Positions 8,940 to 16,327 of a stretch of DNA of 64,000 nucleotides are shown one piece after another. The stretch comes from Carboxydothermus hydrogenoformans Z-2901 (GTDB lineage Bacteria; Bacillota; Z-2901; Carboxydothermales; Carboxydothermaceae). The position numbers were made by a program, and so were the translations under genes. A model generated the notes under the pieces. The model did no database searches, was not told the DNA's origin, and was given only the letters and a program-made list of their open reading frames with translations. The DNA lies in contig NC_007503.1 of assembly GCF_000012865.1 (NCBI RefSeq), positions 310,001 to 374,000 of the forward strand, in the 5' to 3' direction. The first letter of the stretch is position 1. The number at the start of each line of letters is the position of its first letter.

Positions 8940-10146
8940 AATTTCTTTTCAGGGCCCAGGGTAAGAGCAGTACCGCCAAAAGAGCCATCATGCTGCCAAA
9001 GTAAAAGGCGGCGGCAGGGTTAACGATATCCCACAAAATACCGGCAATTAAACTGGCCGGAAGGGCAGAAAGACCTATTGCGGCGTTATAAAGTCCATAA
9101 GCCGATGCCCGTTTTTCCGACGGTACTAAATCGGCAACCATGGCTTTTTCCACTCCTTCGGTTATACCGTAATAGGCGCCATAAAGAATATACAGTAAGG
9201 CAAAAATTTTAGGATTGCTTGCCACCGCAAATCCCAAATACAATAGGGCGTAAACTATCCAACCTCCGGCAATAAGTTTAAGACGACCAATCTTATCCGA
9301 CAGAGCTCCCGCCGGGTAGGATACCAGAACGCTAATTAAGTTAAAAAATCCCAGCATAATAAAGATCTCAACAATCGTCATGCCGTTTTCTTTTGCCTTT
9401 AAAATTAAAAAGGCATCGGATGAATTTCCCAGGGTAAATAAAATTAAAACTACCAAAAACTTTTTAAACCGCAGATCGAGTTCTTGAAAAGATAGGGAAA
9501 ACTTTTTAACTGTTTTTTCCCCTTTTGGCGGTACTTCTTTTATGAAAAAAGCGAGCAAAAGCAAAACTAAGATCCCGGGAATGGTGGAAATAATGATTAA
9601 CTTTTGAAAAATCTCCCGGCTCATGGAGACGGTCGTTGCTTCACTCCACTGAAGAATGGCGGCAGCGATAAATAAAGCCAACACGGCTCCAAAGGGGTCC
9701 AAAGCCCGGTTAAAGCCAAAAGCTTTGCCCAGGTTTTCCGGCTCAGTAGAGTCGGCTATCAGGGCGTCTTTGGGAGACGTACGGACCCCTTTTCCAACCC
9801 GGTCGAGAAAGCGAATTAAGAGAACTACCGGCCAGGTAGTGGTCCAGTAAAGAAAAGGGCGGGAGAGGTTGGAAAGGGCGTAACCGAGAAAAACCAGGGC
9901 TTTTCGCTTTTTAACGATATCGGATAAATAACCGGAGATTAACTTTAAGAGGGTAGAAGTGGTGTCGGCTATTCCTTCGATTAAGCCTATTATTTCGGTT
10001 TTAATTCCAAGAACATTGGAGAGAAAAAGGGGAAGGGTTCGCAGGGTAAGTTCGCTGGAAAAATCATTGAGCATACTGATAAAACCAAAAAGGAAAGCGT
10101 TTTGACTTAAGCCCCAAAATTTTTTCTGTGGTTTATCTTTTTGCAT
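8938..10146 (-). CDS. MFS transporter (multidrug/sugar exporter type)
   Basis: About 402 residues with roughly twelve hydrophobic segments. It has MFS loop signatures, including GYLSDIVKKRKALVFLGY between helices 2 and 3 (A-motif-like) and the second-half counterpart GALSDKIGRLKLIAGG. RFLDRVGKGVRTSPKDALIAD is a signature of a bacterial MFS group of unknown substrate. I choose the ATG at 10146 because GAAAGG lies about 9 bases upstream. A start 36 bases further out would put the N-terminus into the operator-like palindrome. It is the only minus-strand gene in this part, with an operator-like repeat at its 5' end. Confidence 0.85.
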   Translation of the reverse strand: MQKDKPQKKFWGLSQNAFLFGFISMLNDFSSELTLRTLPLFLSNVLGIKTEIIGLIEGIADTTSTLLKLISGYLSDIVKKRKALVFLGYALSNLSRPFLYWTTTWPVVLLIRFLDRVGKGVRTSPKDALIADSTEPENLGKAFGFNRALDPFGAVLALFIAAAILQWSEATTVSMSREIFQKLIIISTIPGILVLLLLAFFIKEVPPKGEKTVKKFSLSFQELDLRFKKFLVVLILFTLGNSSDAFLILKAKENGMTIVEIFIMLGFFNLISVLVSYPAGALSDKIGRLKLIAGGWIVYALLYLGFAVASNPKIFALLYILYGAYYGITEGVEKAMVADLVPSEKRASAYGLYNAAIGLSALPASLIAGILWDIVNPAAAFYFGSMMALLAVLLLPWALKRN

Positions 10147-10164
10147 CCAAATCATCCTTTCAAA

Positions 10165-10187
10165 AATTGACCGAACAGTCAATTATA
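10165..10187 (-). promoter_or_regulatory. TetR-like operator over the MFS gene promoter
   Basis: AATTGAC (10165-10171) and GTCAATT (10178-10184) form a 7-bp inverted repeat with a CGAACA core, close to the TTGACCGA-type operators of many TetR repressors. On the minus strand it overlaps a TATAAT box (complement of 10182-10187). No tetR gene is in the window. Confidence 0.4.
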
Positions 10188-10218
10188 ATTTTAACATTAA
10201 TAAATCCTTAAAACAATA

Positions 10219-10255
10219 TTTCACACTTGACTTGTGAAAATAAGTACAATATAAT
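10219..10255 (+). promoter_or_regulatory. Promoter of the FNT gene with overlapping inverted repeat
   Basis: TTGACT (10227-10232), a 17-base spacer and TATAAT (10250-10255) form a near-consensus sigma-A promoter. A perfect inverted repeat, TTTCACA (10219-10225) and TGTGAAA (10233-10239), brackets the -35 box and is a likely repressor site. A second dyad, GTGA-N6-TCAC at 10325-10338 in the leader, resembles Crp/Fnr-family half-sites. Confidence 0.6.
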
Positions 10256-10365
10256 AAAGACAACACGTAAATCTTTTAAAAAATACAAAATTTTTAAGGG
10301 CTGTGTTTTTATTTATGGTAAAAAGTGAAAATAGTCACAAGATTTACTACAGGAGGGACATAGTA

Positions 10366-11268
10366 ATGGAAAAAAACTTTTTAACACCCCAGGAAATCGT
10401 CAACTTCACCTTAGAAACTGGAATCAAAAAAGCAAAGCTTAACTTTTTAGCTTCTTTTATCCTTGGGATTTTAGCGGGTAGTTATATTGCTTTTGGAGCG
10501 TTTGCTGCCAATTTAATTAGTCATTCGGTGGAAAACTTTGGCATTGCCAAATTTTTAGGGGCGGCTGTTTTCCCGGTGGGATTAATGTTAGTGGTAATGG
10601 CCGGTGGTGAACTTTTTACCGGGAATACTTTAATGACTATTGCTCTTGCCGAAAGAAAGATTACCTTAAAAGCAATGTTAAATAACTGGTTATGGGTTTA
10701 TGCTGGCAATTTTGTTGGTTCTTTTTTAGTGGCATACCTGGTGGGAAGGTCCGGTATGTTAGAGTTAAATAAAGGGTTAGTAGCAGCTGCAGCGCTTAGG
10801 ACGGCAGCTCTAAAAGCAAATCTGACCTTCAGCGAGGCGTTTATTCGGGGAATTTTGTGTAATATTTTGGTGGTTTTAGCGGTGTGGCTTGCCTATGGAG
10901 CAAAGGATGTAGTAGGGAAAGTAGTTGGAATCTGGTTTCCCATAATGACGTTTGTCCTTTCCGGTTATGAACACAGCATTGCTAATATGTATTATTTTGC
11001 TGTAGGACTTCAGGCCAAAGCTTTGGGAGTTGCCAAACTTGCTCATTTAAAATCAGAGTTTTTAACAAATTTAAACTGGGGACATATCTGGCTTTATAAT
11101 CTGATTCCGGTGACCCTTGGGAATATTTTTGGGGGTAGCATTTTAATTGGCCTTGGTTACTGGCTGGTTTACCTCTATTTGCCGCGGGTTAATGAACTCT
11201 CCTTGGCTGGTCTTTTAAAGAAATTTATCTTTGGAGTTGAAAAACCAAAACTTCAGGAAAATAACTAA
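10366..11268 (+). CDS. Formate/nitrite transporter (FNT) family channel
   Basis: A 300-residue integral membrane protein of the FNT family (FocA/NirC/FdhC), pentameric channels for formate, nitrite or hydrosulfide. The FNT signatures are visible: GGELFTGNTL (about 85), FIRGILCNILVVLAVW (about 165-180) and GYEHSIANMYY (about 205-215), the last carrying the central gating His. The start is ATG 10366, with AGGAGGG 9 bases upstream. Upstream ATGs at 10303 and 10315 are in frame but lack a ribosome-binding site. The substrate cannot be told from sequence alone; the downstream tungstate transporter makes formate (W-dependent formate dehydrogenase) a reasonable but unproven guess. Confidence 0.85.
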   Translation: MEKNFLTPQEIVNFTLETGIKKAKLNFLASFILGILAGSYIAFGAFAANLISHSVENFGIAKFLGAAVFPVGLMLVVMAGGELFTGNTLMTIALAERKITLKAMLNNWLWVYAGNFVGSFLVAYLVGRSGMLELNKGLVAAAALRTAALKANLTFSEAFIRGILCNILVVLAVWLAYGAKDVVGKVVGIWFPIMTFVLSGYEHSIANMYYFAVGLQAKALGVAKLAHLKSEFLTNLNWGHIWLYNLIPVTLGNIFGGSILIGLGYWLVYLYLPRVNELSLAGLLKKFIFGVEKPKLQENN

Positions 11269-11270
11269 CA

Positions 11271-11299
11271 GCGGAGGGCAAAAACCTCCGCTTATTTTT
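11271..11299 (+). terminator. Terminator after the FNT gene
   Basis: GCGGAGG (11271-11277) pairs with CCTCCGC (11285-11291), followed by TTATTTTT. Confidence 0.8.
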
Positions 11300-11333
11300 A
11301 AGTTTTTGGGAGGAATTTTGCTTTTTTTAGCGA

Positions 11334-11361
11334 ATAATATATCAAAAAAGACATAATATAT
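11334..11361 (+). promoter_or_regulatory. Direct repeat upstream of tupA (possible ModE/tungstate-responsive site)
   Basis: ATAATATAT occurs at 11334-11342 and 11353-11361, 19 bases apart, so on one face of the helix. The TATAT-rich half-sites recall ModE boxes. The operon's last gene encodes a ModE-like HTH protein, so autoregulation is plausible. The second copy may also serve as the -10 box. Confidence 0.35.
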
Positions 11362-11375
11362 TTGGAGGTGCTTGA

Positions 11376-12230
11376 ATGAAGCGGATTTTGGGTTTGCTAA
11401 GTTTGTTTTTTTTGCTAATTTTTGGGGTCGCTGGTTGCCAGGAAAAAGGAGCTGTTACTTCTAAAACCACCGCTCCGAAAAATCCGGAAGTGATTTTGGC
11501 TACCACCACCAGTACGGTGGATACCGGTCTTTTAGACCAGTTAAAACCGGAATTTGAGCAAAAAACCGGTTACAAGCTTAAAATAGTGGCTGTCGGCACC
11601 GGGCAGGCTCTCAAAATGGGGGAAAAGGGGGAAGCGGATGTTCTTTTAACCCATGCACCGAAAGATGAAGAGGCCTTAGTAGCTAAAGGGTATGTGATTG
11701 ACCGCCAACCGGTAATGCATAATGATTTTATCCTTGTAGGCCCCAAAAATGATCCGGCAGGAGTCAAATCGGCTAAAGATTTAAACGAAGCTTTAAAGCG
11801 GATTTATGAGAAAAAGGCCCTTTTTATTTCCCGGGGGGATGATTCCGGGACCGATAAAAAAGAAAAAAGTCTCTGGAAAACTGCGGGGTTAAATCCCAAA
11901 GGACAACCCTGGTACAAGGAAGCAGGGGTGGGCATGGGAGCGTGCTTGCAGCTTGCTTCGGAAAAACAGGGGTATTCTTTAACCGACCGGGGGACATACC
12001 TTGCTTATAAAGGGAAGATTGACCTGGCAATTGTCCGGGAAAAGGACCCGGGACTTATAAATTATTATCACGTTATGTTGGTAAACCCGCAAAAGTATCC
12101 CAAGGTAAATTATGAAGGGGCAAAAAAGTTTGCTGAATTTTTGTTGAGCCCGGAAGTCCAAAAAGAGATAGGCGAATTTAAGAAAAATTTATACGGGCAA
12201 TCGTTATTTATTCCTGATGCGCAAAAATAG
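11376..12230 (+). CDS. tupA: Tungstate ABC transporter, substrate-binding lipoprotein
   Basis: A 284-residue lipoprotein. The signal peptide has a lipobox-like GVAGC (Cys about residue 21), for anchoring to the outer face of the membrane. The mature part carries ATTTSTVDTGLLDQL, the TTTS oxyanion-binding motif of TupA proteins, followed by VAVGTGQALKMGEKGEADVL and ISRGDDSGTD. These features mark tungstate-binding TupA rather than ModA or WtpA. It is the first gene of tupABC plus a regulator, with TupB 9 bases downstream. The start ATG follows TTGGAGGTGCTTGA. Tungsten supply fits an anaerobe with W-enzymes such as formate dehydrogenase or aldehyde oxidoreductase. Confidence 0.92.
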   Translation: MKRILGLLSLFFLLIFGVAGCQEKGAVTSKTTAPKNPEVILATTTSTVDTGLLDQLKPEFEQKTGYKLKIVAVGTGQALKMGEKGEADVLLTHAPKDEEALVAKGYVIDRQPVMHNDFILVGPKNDPAGVKSAKDLNEALKRIYEKKALFISRGDDSGTDKKEKSLWKTAGLNPKGQPWYKEAGVGMGACLQLASEKQGYSLTDRGTYLAYKGKIDLAIVREKDPGLINYYHVMLVNPQKYPKVNYEGAKKFAEFLLSPEVQKEIGEFKKNLYGQSLFIPDAQK

Positions 12231-12239
12231 GAGGAATTT

Positions 12240-12932
12240 ATGGAATTTATCTGGGAAGGGATTAAAGAAAGTATTCGTTTAATTTTAACCGGAGACCCGG
12301 AACTTTACCAAATTTTACATCTTACTTTAAATGTAAGCCTAACGGCAACTTTGCTTGCGGCAATTGTGGGCTTACCGATAGGTGCTTTTTTAGGTGGCAA
12401 AAAATTTTGGGGTCAGAAAATAATTCTTGGAATCTTTAATGCTCTTTTAGGCCTGCCGCCGGTGGTGGTGGGCCTTTGGCTTACTATGTTTTTGTGGCGA
12501 AGCGGACCTCTGGGTAACTTAAACCTTTTGTATACCCCCAAAGCCATGATTTTAGCTCAATTTTGCATTGCTTTACCGGAAGTAATAGTATTTACCGCTG
12601 TGGCTTTTAGCCAAATTTCCGAGAACTTTTTTCGTCAGGTTAAAGCTCTGGGGGCAAATCGTTACCAGCAACTTTACCTGTTATTAAAGGAAGTACGGCT
12701 TGGGTTACTGGCAGCGGTGATTGCCGGTTTTGGTGCTGCTATTTCCGAAGTTGGGGCTTCGATTATGGTGGGAGGCAATATCTATCAGGAGACCCGGGTC
12801 TTAACTACCTCAATTTTACTGGAAGTGGGCCGGGGAAATTTTGGTCTGGCAATTGGTTTAAGTATTATTTTAATGTTGATCTCTTTTATCGTAGTTGGAA
12901 CACTTACTTACTGGCAAAGAAAGGGTTATTAG
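12240..12932 (+). CDS. tupB: Tungstate ABC transporter permease
   Basis: A 230-residue inner-membrane permease with about five to six hydrophobic helices. It has the binding-protein-dependent transport EAA loop (VKALGANRYQQLYLLLKEVR, about 135-155), through which it contacts the ATPase. LGLPPVVVGLWLTMFLW is typical of TupB. The ribosome-binding site GGAGG lies 7 bases before ATG 12240, and the gene ends 2 bases before tupC. Confidence 0.92.
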   Translation: MEFIWEGIKESIRLILTGDPELYQILHLTLNVSLTATLLAAIVGLPIGAFLGGKKFWGQKIILGIFNALLGLPPVVVGLWLTMFLWRSGPLGNLNLLYTPKAMILAQFCIALPEVIVFTAVAFSQISENFFRQVKALGANRYQQLYLLLKEVRLGLLAAVIAGFGAAISEVGASIMVGGNIYQETRVLTTSILLEVGRGNFGLAIGLSIILMLISFIVVGTLTYWQRKGY

Positions 12933-12934
12933 CG

Positions 12935-13624
12935 GTGATTTTAGTAAAAAATTTGCAGGTTTTTCGCGCCCGAAAGCAAATACTTAAAATTAACCAGTTA
13001 AAAGTAGTTGCGGGAGAGAAAATTAGCCTTTTTGGACCTAATGGCTCGGGTAAATCAACGTTACTAAGAAGTCTCGCACTAATCGAACCGGAAAGTTTGC
13101 GGGCTGTTTTTTACAATTCTCGTGATGCCAACTGGCAAATAGGATATTTAATGCAAGAACCGTATTTTTTCCGGGGAACGGTGGAAGAAAATTTAGTACT
13201 GCCTTTAAAGCTTAGGAAAATTCCGGAAAAGATAATTAAGAAAAAGCTTGGGGAGTTTACAGAAAAGTATAAACTTGAATCACTTTTAAGGAAAAATCCG
13301 AAAGTTTTGTCCGGAGGCGAAAAACAAAGGATCAATCTTCTTAGAACTCTAATTTATGAACCTTTTTATTTATTTTTAGACGAACCGTTTACAGGCATTG
13401 ATGCTTTGACAAAAAAAGAGCTAAACAAATATCTTCAAAGCTACTTAGAACAAGAACCCGGAAGGATTTTAATTTACGTAAGCCACGATTTAAAGGAGCT
13501 TTTAAAGTGGGGTAAGCGCTTTTGGTATTTAAAGGATGGAGAAATTAAATTTGATTTGGCAAAGGAAGAGTTTTTAAAGCTTAATTATCAAGACGATTAT
13601 CTCCAATTATTATTTGAGGAGTAA
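12935..13624 (+). CDS. tupC: Tungstate ABC transporter ATP-binding protein
   Basis: A 229-residue ABC ATPase: Walker A GPNGSGKST (about 36), Q-loop YLMQEPYF, signature LSGGEKQR (about 128), Walker B YLFLDEP (about 150) and the switch His in VSHDLKEL. It lacks the long C-terminal anion-sensing domain of ModC, as usual for TupC. The start is GTG 12935, close behind tupB, so probably translationally coupled. Confidence 0.92.
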   Translation: MILVKNLQVFRARKQILKINQLKVVAGEKISLFGPNGSGKSTLLRSLALIEPESLRAVFYNSRDANWQIGYLMQEPYFFRGTVEENLVLPLKLRKIPEKIIKKKLGEFTEKYKLESLLRKNPKVLSGGEKQRINLLRTLIYEPFYLFLDEPFTGIDALTKKELNKYLQSYLEQEPGRILIYVSHDLKELLKWGKRFWYLKDGEIKFDLAKEEFLKLNYQDDYLQLLFEE

Positions 13625-13629
13625 GGGGT

Positions 13630-13974
13630 ATGAAAATTAAAACTAAAATCTGGATAGAAGAGGATAATGCGGTAGTTTTTGGTGAAGGAAGGTATTTAAT
13701 TTTAAAGACAGCTTTAGAGCTTGGTTCTTTAAAAGCTGCGGCGGAAAAGCTTGGCCTTTCGTACCGGGCAGCCTGGGGTAAAATTAAGACTACGGAAAAG
13801 CTTCTGGGGATTAAACTGGTGGAAAGCAGCCGGGGAAGAAAAGGCGGTATTAGTTTAACGACAGAAGCCCATAAATTACTGGTCCTGTACGAGCAGTTAA
13901 AAAATGACATAAAAAATTATGCCGACCAAAAATTCCGGGAGCAGTTTTTAGAAAAAATTTGGCAGAAACGTTGA
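13630..13974 (+). CDS. ModE-like winged-helix regulator without a ligand domain
   Basis: A 114-residue protein matching the N-terminal DNA-binding domain of ModE: ALELGSLKAAAEKLGLSYRAAW (helix-turn-helix, about 30-52, shown in part) and KLVESSRGRKGGISLT. ModE's molybdate-binding (TOBE/Mop) domains are absent, so it either senses oxyanion another way or needs a separate Mop protein. It is the last gene of tupABC, 5 bases after tupC, and is the obvious candidate regulator of that operon. Confidence 0.8.
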   Translation: MKIKTKIWIEEDNAVVFGEGRYLILKTALELGSLKAAAEKLGLSYRAAWGKIKTTEKLLGIKLVESSRGRKGGISLTTEAHKLLVLYEQLKNDIKNYADQKFREQFLEKIWQKR

Positions 13975-14030
13975 AATTATAGGTAAATTAAGGTATAGTT
14001 TTGGCAAAAAGGGTGGCGGTGGAGGAAAAA

Positions 14031-14492
14031 ATGGAAGCACTTACGCGTGTAAAAGATTTTTTGTCAAAGCAAAATCCTCCGGTGGAGGTAATTGTTTTAA
14101 ATGCCGATACCAGCACCGCTCCTTTAGCAGCTAAGGCGTTGGGAGTGGAAGTAGGGGCAATTGCCAAAACTATTGTGGCCGTTGGTAAAAGTAAAGCGGT
14201 TTTAGTGGTAGCAGCGGGGGACGTTAAGCTTGACTTTAAAAAGTTAAAAGCGGTAACTGGCGAAAAAATGCGTTTAGCCCGGGCGGAAGAAGTGGAGGAG
14301 TTAACCGGCTTTAAACCCGGCGGGGTTTGTCCTTTTGCTTTAAAAAAGCCTCTTCCGATATTAATCGATGAATCTTTGGAGCGGTTTCCGGTAGTTTATG
14401 CTGCGGCAGGTTCGCCCAACTCAGCTGTACCAATAACGGTATCAAGGCTTTTAGAAATAACCGGAGGCCAAAAATGCCGGGTAACGGAGTGA
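14031..14492 (+). CDS. YbaK/EbsC-type aminoacyl-tRNA deacylase
   Basis: A 153-residue protein of the YbaK/ProX family, which hydrolyses mischarged tRNAs such as Cys- or Ala-tRNA-Pro. Family features are TSTAPLAAKALGVEVGAIAKTI (split here as TSTAPLAAKAL and GAIAKTI), LVVAAGDVKLD with the catalytic Lys region, GGVCPFA (about 103) and VYAAAGSPNSAVPI near the end. The start is ATG 14031, 5 bases after GGAGG (14021-14025); an in-frame TTG at 14001 has no such signal. It sits immediately before proB, so a proline-related neighbourhood. Confidence 0.88.
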   Translation: MEALTRVKDFLSKQNPPVEVIVLNADTSTAPLAAKALGVEVGAIAKTIVAVGKSKAVLVVAAGDVKLDFKKLKAVTGEKMRLARAEEVEELTGFKPGGVCPFALKKPLPILIDESLERFPVVYAAAGSPNSAVPITVSRLLEITGGQKCRVTE

Positions 14493-14499
14493 GTTAACA

Positions 14500-15618
14500 A
14501 TGCGCGAAATATTAAAAAATGTCCGCCGGCTGGTTGTAAAAATCGGTTCTTCGTCCTTAACCCACCCCGAGACGGGGAAAATTAACCTTGCGGCTATGGA
14601 GCGTTTTGTAAGGGAATGTGCCGATTTAAAAAATGCAGGATTCGAAGTAATTATTGTCTCTTCCGGAGCAATAGCTGCCGGAATGGGAAGGCTTGCCCTT
14701 CCAGAAAAGCCGAAAAATTTACCGGAAAAACAAGCATGTGCTGCGGTAGGCCAGGGGGTATTAATGCATTTATACGAAAAATTTTTTTCCGAATACCAGG
14801 TGATCGCAGCGCAGGTGCTTTTAACCGGGGAAGATTTGGCGGTAAGGAAGCGTTTTTTGAACGCCAAACATACTTTTTCGGCCCTTTTAAATTACGGGGT
14901 TGTTCCGGTGGTTAATGAAAACGATACGGTAGCGGTAGAGGAAATTCGCTTTGGGGATAACGATACATTATCGGCCCGGGTAGCGGTACTGGTGGAGGCT
15001 GATCTCCTGGTTCTTCTTTCCGATATCGATGGCTTGTATACCGCAGACCCCAGGAAGAATAGTAATGCCCGTTTTCTTCCGGAGGTTTTGGAAATTAATG
15101 AGGAAATCGAACAGCTGGCCGGGGGAAGCGGGACGGCAGTTGGTACCGGTGGGATGGAGACCAAAATAGAGGCGGCGAAAATAGCGGTAAATGCGGGGAT
15201 ACCCATGGTAATTGCCCGGGCAGATTATGGCAATTTGCGGCGAATTTTAAGAGGGGAAGAGGTTGGAACCTTTTTTTACCCGAAAAAGAAAAAGCAGTGG
15301 AAAAAGCAATGGCTGTTATCCGGGGCAAGAGTGCAGGGAAGTATCATAGTTGATTTGGGAGCTGAAGAAGCCCTTTGCAGTGGCGGAAAGAGCCTTTTGC
15401 CTTCGGGAGTGCTGGGAGTGGAAGGAGAATTTCCGACAGGAGCTATAGTTGCGGTTAAAAATTTAAAGGGACGGGTGATTGCTAAAGGGCTTACCAATTA
15501 TGCGGCTCAGGATATCTTAAAAATTAAGGGACTTCATTCCTGGGAAATTGCTGACGTTTTAGGCCATAAAGATTATGACGAAATTATTCACCGGGATAAT
15601 CTGGTGCTGGTGGATTAA
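14500..15618 (+). CDS. proB: Glutamate 5-kinase
   Basis: A 372-residue enzyme phosphorylating glutamate in the first step of proline synthesis. It has an amino-acid kinase domain: KIGSSSLTHPETG near the start, VSSGAIAAGMGRL (about 50-62), NENDTVAVEE, FGDNDTLSARVA (about 150), and GGSGTAVGTGGMETKIEAA near 210. A C-terminal PUA domain spans about 280-360. The stop TAA 15616-15618 is followed at once by GGAGG, which looks like proA's lost ribosome-binding site, now cut off by the IS607-type element. Confidence 0.97.
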   Translation: MREILKNVRRLVVKIGSSSLTHPETGKINLAAMERFVRECADLKNAGFEVIIVSSGAIAAGMGRLALPEKPKNLPEKQACAAVGQGVLMHLYEKFFSEYQVIAAQVLLTGEDLAVRKRFLNAKHTFSALLNYGVVPVVNENDTVAVEEIRFGDNDTLSARVAVLVEADLLVLLSDIDGLYTADPRKNSNARFLPEVLEINEEIEQLAGGSGTAVGTGGMETKIEAAKIAVNAGIPMVIARADYGNLRRILRGEEVGTFFYPKKKKQWKKQWLLSGARVQGSIIVDLGAEEALCSGGKSLLPSGVLGVEGEFPTGAIVAVKNLKGRVIAKGLTNYAAQDILKIKGLHSWEIADVLGHKDYDEIIHRDNLVLVD

Positions 15619-15689
15619 GGAGGTAAGCAGCAGCTTCGATAAATTGCACTGTAAGTGACTGTGTTTAACTGTTTTGTTATCATAAAAGT

Positions 15690-15851
15690 ATGGAACTCTT
15701 ATCCATTGGAGAAGTGGCAAAAAGATTAGGCGTACACCCGAACAGGCTGCGGGCATGGGAAAAACAGGGACTGATCAGGCCCGTGCGGTTGCCCAGCGGC
15801 CAGCGGAGATACCCGGTAGAGGAAATCAACCGCATTTTAGAAACGGGATAA
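15690..15851 (+). CDS. TnpA N-terminal part: MerR-like helix-turn-helix (separate frame)
   Basis: A 53-residue frame, MELLSIGEVAKRLGVHPNRL, then RAWEKQGLIRPVRLPSGQRR and YPVEEINRILETG. It is a textbook MerR-type helix-turn-helix, the DNA-binding domain fused to the recombinase domain in IS607 TnpA. Here it ends at TAA 15849-15851, while the recombinase continues in the -1 frame, beginning GIKAEPEAVVLYARVS at the same point. Either the gene carries a frameshift mutation or a -1 ribosomal shift joins the two. I see no classic slippery heptamer at the junction. Confidence 0.75.
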   Translation: MELLSIGEVAKRLGVHPNRLRAWEKQGLIRPVRLPSGQRRYPVEEINRILETG

Positions 15852-16327
15852 AGGCAGAGCCGGAGGCGGTTGTCCTTTATGCCCGGGTATCTACAAAGAA
15901 ACAGGCCGACGCTGGAAATCTCGAACGCCAGATGGAGAGACTGCGGGCATACGCACGGGAAAAAGGCTACCGTGTAGTGGCGGAGTATTCGGATGTGGCT
16001 TCGGGTTTGAACCAGAACCGCCGTGGTCTGGAACGGGTGCTGAAAAGTGCCGAACGGGGTGAATTCAGAAAGTTACTTATCGAATACCCCGATAGATTGG
16101 CCAGGTTTGGGTATGCCTACCTGGAGCGTCATTTAAAACACTGCGGCGTAGAGATAGAAATCACTTCGCAGAAAGAGCCTGAGGACGCGCATACGGAGTT
16201 GGTCCGGGACTTGTTAGCCATAGTAACTTCTTTTTCGGCCCGACTGTATGGTGTAAAGGGTGGCAGGAAAATCCGGCGGGGTTTCCGGGAGCTGATAAGG
16301 GATGCCGAAGAAGCAGGAGAAAGATGA
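15755..16327 (+). CDS. TnpA serine recombinase (IS607-type), catalytic part
   Basis: A serine recombinase with the catalytic motif VVLYARVSTKKQ (nucleophile Ser just after YARV, about residue 45), NLERQMERLRAYAREKGY, and the conserved LLIEYPDRLARFG loop. These are typical of the small IS607-type resolvase domain. The first 30 or so residues from the ATG at 15755 read like out-of-frame DNA (the HTH gene is read there in another frame). So the native protein most likely begins in the HTH frame at 15690. It ends overlapping tnpB by 26 bases. Confidence 0.85.
   Translation: MGKTGTDQARAVAQRPAEIPGRGNQPHFRNGIKAEPEAVVLYARVSTKKQADAGNLERQMERLRAYAREKGYRVVAEYSDVASGLNQNRRGLERVLKSAERGEFRKLLIEYPDRLARFGYAYLERHLKHCGVEIEITSQKEPEDAHTELVRDLLAIVTSFSARLYGVKGGRKIRRGFRELIRDAEEAGER

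Noticed and set aside
10303-10365. Upstream ATGs as start of the formate/nitrite-type channel
   Set aside because: They add a non-conserved, charged 21-residue head without a ribosome-binding site, whereas ATG 10366 has AGGAGGG correctly placed.
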